DNA of 64,000 bases from Megalobrama amblycephala. Lineage: Eukaryota > Chordata > Actinopteri > Cypriniformes > Xenocyprididae. The position numbers and the translations under genes are program-made. Each line of letters starts with the position of its first letter. The stretch's first letter is position 1. Positions 57,940-64,000 of this stretch are shown here, piece by piece. Where the stretch lies: positions 11,351,537 to 11,415,536 of the forward strand of contig NC_063049.1 of the NCBI RefSeq assembly GCF_018812025.1, given 5' to 3'. The notes below the pieces were generated by a model. The model searched no databases, was not told the origin of the DNA, and saw only the letters and a program-made list of their open reading frames with translations.

Positions 57940-58597
57940 GGGCTGCATGATTAATCGGATGATTCGAAAAAAACCAACAACATTGAAATCACGCTTGAAC
58001 GATTTGGCTCAGTGCAATTATGAAATCTTATCGCAAAAAAATATTGCGATTTAGCAAAGGCTGCGTTTTTTTTTTTATATGCGCGGCTTGTCAATGAACT
58101 ATGGCTCCAAATGCTAATCCATCTGAAAGCACTGCGAGTTTGAGCCGCTTATAATGTACAGTTGAAAAAGCAACATGTGTCAAACATCTTTCCAGACATG
58201 AGAAGCATTTATTAACATCTTGTCCAACAAAAGAAAACATTTAATAATGTTTTTACTCCAAACTCACTTCATAACGACAGTTGAGTGTCTTTCTGTGAGA
58301 TGATGTGGCTTCTTACACAGAATAAGGCAGTCATGTGTTTATTAGTCATGTTTAATCAATCAAAACGTTTCAATCTTCTGTTTATACAGCTACAGCGATA
58401 GTATGGGATTTCCTGGAATGATGCGTTCTACTTCGGCAGCAGGGCATTGCAGTTTCTGCGCGAGAGCACCCTCTGGCTTTCAGATGGAGAAGCATTTACT
58501 ACTGATCACAGAGCCATACAGCTCTGACAAGCTGTGCATAAAATAATCGAGCCTTTGCCAAATTGCGTGTGATAAAATCGCGATAAATCATGCAGCC
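57940..58597. mobile_element. MITE with GGCTGCATGAT ends
   Basis: GGCTGCATGATTAATCG at the left and CGATAAATCATGCAGCC at the right are inverted repeats around about 650 bp without a gene. Confidence 0.75.
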
Positions 58598-58626
58598 ATT
58601 TTCAACAATCAAATGTATCTAATATG

Positions 58627-58983
58627 ATAAACAGTGCTGTGTTACCTCATACGCTTGACTGGATGAAGTGGAAGCGGTGGATGCGGCATAATAAAAGTTC
58701 CGCTGCACGCGAGACGTGTTGTGTTCTTCTTTCATTAGCAATTGCTCCAGCAGCCTCGTTCAGCTCCAACATCACTCACCCCAACACTGCTTCATACTAC
58801 AGTAATGTTAATAATCTCATCCATGAACATGATTTCTGCCCGAGTCCCGTCCCAATTCTTTTCCACTGACTGTGAGGTGAAGACGACATCTCCTAAGTTT
58901 CCACGCTCAAACTTGGCGTCATCAAGCTACGCCTTTGTTTTGAATGGGCGACCTCTAGCGGCAAAAATCTACATATTGCAGCT
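58627..58983. mobile_element. Right part of a TTAA MITE (TTGCAGCT end)
   Basis: The right end GCGGCAAAAATC to TTGCAGCT is followed by TTAA (58984-58987). The left end is not seen. Confidence 0.5.
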
Positions 58984-58989
58984 TTAAAC

Positions 58990-61900
58990 AGGGGAATTTT
59001 TGCCCCCATATTTTGAATTTTATGGACATTCTTACTGCTTTCTATAGGCTCCATCAGAGAGTGAGTTGTTGCCCAGCCTGCATCATATTCATCATCAACT
59101 GTATGAAATGTCAGATGACCTACATAGGTCTGGGGGCAGGGCAAGTGTGTTAAATGCATTCAAAAAAAATTCACATTTTGGTATGCTTTGAAATGTTGCC
59201 TTGTGAAAGCTAACTGAACCAAGAAGAAAAAGCAACATTGTAACAATTTAAGTCCCTGTTTCGGAACTAAGCAAACAATCTACAGGTCTGAAAATGCCCA
59301 CACCTGGTATTTGCTGTCTAGTCATATCCAATACAGCCTGTGCATAGTACTTAATTTTTTATGACACAAGATCTTGGCCAAATGTAGGCCTATTAAACGA
59401 CAGAAAAAAGTGCCTGTAGCGAATCTGTAACGAATCGTACAGTTATTTAATAAATTTATGGGTGAAATATATGAATATAATAAACCATAAAGCCTTATGA
59501 TTAATTATGATACATATACCAACCCAAGAGGGAATTATTCATATATGTGGATCAATTACAACGAATTATAATCAATTACGTATATGATCAGTTCTAGCTT
59601 AATAGTTGTTTAGATAAACTATCCAAGCTTGTCCAGCAAACTGTTAGTTTTCACAGACTATTATAAAAGGAAGGTTATTCTCTGGCCACGAGAATAAACC
59701 TCCTATTATAGCATCAAAGTAAATCCAGAACCATTGTAAAGAAATGGTGCTGGATCGAAAAAACGTTAAAGTGACCTGGGTTTTATGAATGAACAGCAGA
59801 ACAATCAAGCATGAATATAATGTATTTAATATACGAAATAGATAATACAAAGGTTATACGGCTAAATATACACAAGTACTACACATATATACAGAAGCGA
59901 AAGTAAAGGCAGGAAAAGAAAGGTGATCAAAGCAGTGGTAAATTACAAACAGTTAAACCTCTGAGAGCCAGCACAGAAATCAGTTTAAACGAATTTCAAA
60001 GAAATTAATACTTGCATATAGGTTCAAGTCAGTGCAGTAGTTCGTATAGTTTCAGTGTGCTTGGCTTGGAGCGATGCTTGGTGGGCAAAACTTTCTTTGT
60101 CTTGTCTTGTGGCTTGATTTGCATAATTTATGAGATATCAGATCGGATTGTACTTTCTTCACAGTACCATTAAAAATGGAACAATGCATTTTACAGTAAT
60201 GTGACATGCATTGTTGAATGAGGCTTACAGAGAGCTTTATAACGAAGCCAAACTTGCCATGTAAGAAAAGCATGTAAAAGAAGTTATAGTTTACAGTCAA
60301 ATGTAATCGTTAGAAATGACACTAGCACAACTACAGTCATTTAAACTAAGTCTAAACACTAGGAAAACATACATGCACTTGACATACACGACGGGTACAT
60401 TTTGGCACAGTCATATTTTGAGAATAACTGTACATACAATCTCTAAGCATGTTTGTGTCTGTGTCTCTGTGTGTGCGTATGTGATGTGTATTTGGGCTTG
60501 GCTGGAATGTCTGGGCCCACGTGGTCCTTATCCTACAATGGGGTGATCCTTTTGAAGTCTCCAGAGCTAGGAAGTGGGGTTCTCTGTTTAATTTTTGACA
60601 GGGCCGCAAAAATGCCAAAGTGCCTGTCTCTCTTGGACCGGCCGGAGCCGATCTGTGATTTACAAACACAGTTCAGCAGGCTAAAAGCATTGTGAAAATT
60701 CCAGAGTTTATTGACTTGTCTGATACTTGTACATATGCTACAGTGCCCACATAGCTACAATAAACTTTGTAACCTGTAAGTTGATCGCAAAATTTCTCAG
60801 GAGAACACAAACATTTTGCAGTCTACCACAAAGTTTCTCTGGGGAACGCAAAACATTTGCGAGGGAATGAAAAAGTATTGACAAATAATTTTTCCTCCCA
60901 TCATATACTTTTTTCTTCACCATACATCTGTAAATTTGAGTTTGATTTTAGTAAAATTATAATAAAACAATGACATGCAAGTGTATGACCATACATAAAG
61001 CCACAATATAACGTAATTATTTAAAAAATACATTTTTATTTAATTTCCTGAATAGTAGTGGTTTTACTAAACTAACCTGCAATTTCCATTGGTTTCAAAA
61101 CACACACCATGCTGGATGTAACCCGCCATTCATTTTCACCTGAAAGTAATGCTTTAACAGTTGGTGACATATCCTTGGAAAAACTCCTGAGATGCAAAAG
61201 CTAATACCAGTGCACTGACATTGCGAAATAGCTATGGTTGACAGCCAATTTTAAAATATTAAACAGAACAAGAAAAACAAACAAACAAACAAAAAACGTT
61301 ATTAATAGGTTAATGGTAATTTCAAATAAAATGTTTGTTAGATTTTGCTGTATTTAGTCGAGCAGTTGTTTGGGTGGCTCGCCGATGTATTAGATTTCTC
61401 TAATACATAAAATAAGTGAGCTTGACCTGAGTTCTTGTGGGGAGAAGAATTTATCGAAGGTAGTAGTATAGCACAGTTCTTCAGCAGTGATGTTAGCGTG
61501 CCAGTCTTCAAGAATCTTAACCCAAAAGTTCTGTCTGTGGGACAGACTTTATACATGAAGACAAAAGGGCTACAAACAACAGAAAACTGTTAGGACGTCC
61601 CACAGGAGATCGATCTACCCTGCAATATACTCTGAGCAATGCTGTTTCTTTGTCATTCACACCCATCAGTTTCAGTTTCTATAAATACACAATATTTTAC
61701 TTTTCAGAACTCTTCTTTTCAGAATGATTAATTAAAAAAAAAAAAAAAAGTTCCTATTAAAATTTTGTTTTCAGAGCCCTATTTAAAATCACCATCTTAC
61801 ACACTATAGGCAATTGGTTTCCCTCAGGATTTTGATGTGAGAGTTAATGAGTTGCTGTGTATTATGGGACTCTCTCTGAAATAGGATCATGGATCTAAAT

Positions 61901-63619
61901 TGATTGTGTAGGAATAGTATTGGTGTCCAAAGCACTTCAATAATCGTACACAAATTCACTTTTGTATTTCAATTATGAATGCGATCAATAGCTTATGATA
62001 CTCTCCCCGCTGTAGAATATTATTGACTGGTACTGTATAGAAACTGTTCCTTTTCTAGCCATGTCCCTCTGTTAGGACCCTGCTCATTATTGCTCTTAGT
62101 TTGTGTGATGGAAACGGACAGGAAAAACTCCATTAGTGAGTCCTTTCCTGCTCATTAAGGATCTGTCCTGCTGAGCTGTGAATATGTAAAGTTTTAATAA
62201 GCACGGTGACAGGATGAAAGCACATCTACTAGGCTTTAATGCGGAAGAAAGGAGAGGTAATATAACACAATAGAGCAAAGAGATGGCTGTAATTAGACGC
62301 ACATGCATCGCATGGCCCCGTGCCTCCTGAAGACTACAGTTCATGGCTAAGAATGTGAGGCTAAAGCTGTCAGAGCATTTTTTTTTTATGGTATGTATTA
62401 ACCCTAAAGTGAAGTATTAATGAATTTTAACGTAATGAGTTTAGCTAGATGCTAATGCTTAAAAGCAAATCCAAACAATGCACATCTAAAGGCAATATTG
62501 CTGAAAACGTGTGCTTTGAAAAAAAAAAAAAAAATCCAAATCTATACTGAGAGTGAGTGATGTGACATGGCAACACATCAAACTAGAATGCTGCCCTTAT
62601 ATCAGCAAAGTTGTCTACACTTCAAGTGCACAAAGTAATAAAGATAGCACTGCATTGTTTGCTTGCGTAGACATTGCAGGCGTCTTACATTGCATTGCAT
62701 CTTATTCTACTCGCTGTCCAGTGTTTCTCTTGCAACTTCAAAATTACCACATACTTGGAATGCCTTGGCCAAGCATTCCTGTCTGTGTGTTTGAGTATTC
62801 TGGCCTTACTCTTTCTCTCGCTATCAGTTTCTCCATATTCTTTCTCTTATTTTCTTGTAAGATCTTCTTTTCCCTTTCCTCTGTTTCTCACTGACCCCCA
62901 GTCTGGCTCTGTTAGATGTAGTCCAGGTTGTAATGGATGGTTGAAATATCACAGGACGCCCTAGGCTTATACATTTCCTTTTATGCTGCAGGTACAGAGA
63001 GAGTGCAGAGGCACAGAGCGTCTTCTCCTCCTCCAGGCTGATCTGGTCTTCCACAGGGCTGTAGTCAGCCGCTCAGCCTCTGTTTCTGCCGTCACATGCA
63101 GATCACAGGTTAATTAGGTCTTAATCCTGTTGAGCTCTTAATATACACCCCACTTTCCAAAGGGATGTAATGATTTAAAATAGTGCGTGCAGACAGTGTT
63201 AGCCCAAGTAGTGTATTAGTTGTGAACAATTATTTGTTTTAAATTAATCTTTTCCATAATTTTTTTTTTGAGTGAATCTTTTGACCGATTGATTTAACAA
63301 CCTACAAGTAATATACAAAAATAGAAGAAGTCAGATAAATAATTGAATAATGCATGTCATCCTTTAACTGCTTTTTGATTATTCACTGTAAACTTGAATA
63401 AGTTTGCAAAACTCAAAAAAATTGAGGCAATCAGTTACATCAAAATTTTTAAGTTAAGAAATTCCAAGTTTAAGTAAGCAGAATTAGCAGATTTTTATTT
63501 TGTACTCATACATTTTAATTGTTGTTAATTTAAATATTTGAGTAAACTAATTTATGCGTTTAACTTAAAATTATCCTGCATGCTGGGAAATAGAAATCCC
63601 AGTCCAGTTTCAGTTAAAC
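58990..63619. other. Long spacer, no gene seen
   Basis: There is no exon, terminal repeat pair or long open frame. Poly-A runs lie near 61735 and 62519. The segment 62060-62345 is repeat-free with mixed composition and might be conserved non-coding DNA, but nothing in the sequence proves it. Confidence 0.45.
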
Positions 63620-63623
63620 TTAA

Positions 63624-64000
63624 AGCTGCAGTCCGTAACTTTCTTTGGTTAAAAATTATCCAAAATCAATTTTTGAGCAAGTACATAACCAGCCAGTGTT
63701 CAAAACTATCTCAGCTCGATTATCTTAGCTCTATTCACAATGGTAAGCTTGTAATAATGTTTTATAATAAGTGCGACATGATGGATTTCCACGGGAAATT
63801 CAAGCATGCAGCAGTTCATCTGTGCGTCAATACATCACGTCCGTAAACAGAAAGGAAGGAGTCCAGGCTAGTCGGTTTTATCACGTGAGGATGCTGCTTG
63901 TAGCGGACAATTTATAGCCTTTTCTCACAGCAGCTGAAATAATTAAATTTATCATTTTAATGGGGGATTGTAATCCAGAAAGATCCAAATGACAATCATC
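63624..64000 (+). mobile_element. Left end of a TTAA element running off the window
   Basis: TTAA (63620-63623) is followed by AGCTGCAGTCCGTAACTTTC, a typical fish MITE start. The right end is outside the window. Confidence 0.5.

Larger units (their letters stand above)
54023..58083 (+). repeat. 4.06-kb tandem duplication, copy B
   Basis: It matches copy A with only a few visible length changes: a shorter poly-T near 54490, one fewer C at 57062 and small changes in the TA tracts. The junction reads TATGCG then GTGGGG. Copy B continues on its right into the rest of the MITE, so copy B's right flank is the original one. Confidence 0.9.

Overview
This window looks like nuclear DNA from a teleost fish, almost certainly a cypriniform (carp, minnow or zebrafish relative). 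The evidence is a multi-exon vertebrate gene with GT/AG introns, AT-rich spacers, and a dense load of interspersed repeats of types common in cyprinid genomes: DIRS ends, Tc1 elements, TTAA-flanked and hAT-like miniature elements, and a Harbinger MITE. No bacterial, organellar or viral gene organisation is seen, and no tRNA, rRNA or CRISPR array was found.

The only recognisable host gene is galnt5 (polypeptide N-acetylgalactosaminyltransferase 5), on the minus strand from 21124 down to 13252. Nine exons can be placed with consistent splice phases. They give 766 codons covering the transmembrane anchor, stem, GT-A catalytic domain and most of the ricin-type lectin domain. The last exon, about 45-50 codons, was not found. 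Its introns hold several foldback and miniature elements.

The rest is transposon-derived or unassigned. 1-2.5 kb: a TTAA-flanked MITE and a Tc1 remnant. 2.8-9.0 kb: a 6.2-kb DIRS-type element with inverted terminal repeats and an internal complementary region but no reverse transcriptase or recombinase gene; it contains a diverged tandem repeat of about 0.8 kb and a 45-nt-arm hairpin. 9.1-13 kb: transposon scraps and a MITE. 21-27.7 kb: gene-upstream spacer with a possible conserved non-coding block. 27.75-31.0 kb: a nested stack, in which a TTAA MITE is split by a non-autonomous LTR retrotransposon whose 3' LTR is split by a Harbinger MITE carrying a MADF-like exon. 32-36 kb: another nested stack. 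43.2-44.8 kb: a nearly intact Tc1 element with one stop codon in its transposase. 45.4-47.2 kb: a decayed hAT element. 47.4-49.3 kb: a foldback element, then a second TTAA MITE carrying a second MADF-bearing Harbinger MITE. 49.3-58.1 kb: a Tc1 element and a near-identical 4.06-kb tandem duplication. 58.1-64 kb: mostly unassigned sequence.

No set of neighbouring genes works as a pathway here. The clearest unusual structures are the ORF-less DIRS element, the two Harbinger MITEs with a spliced MADF exon, the nested LTR element with its repeat-rich gag-like ORF, and the 4-kb tandem duplication.
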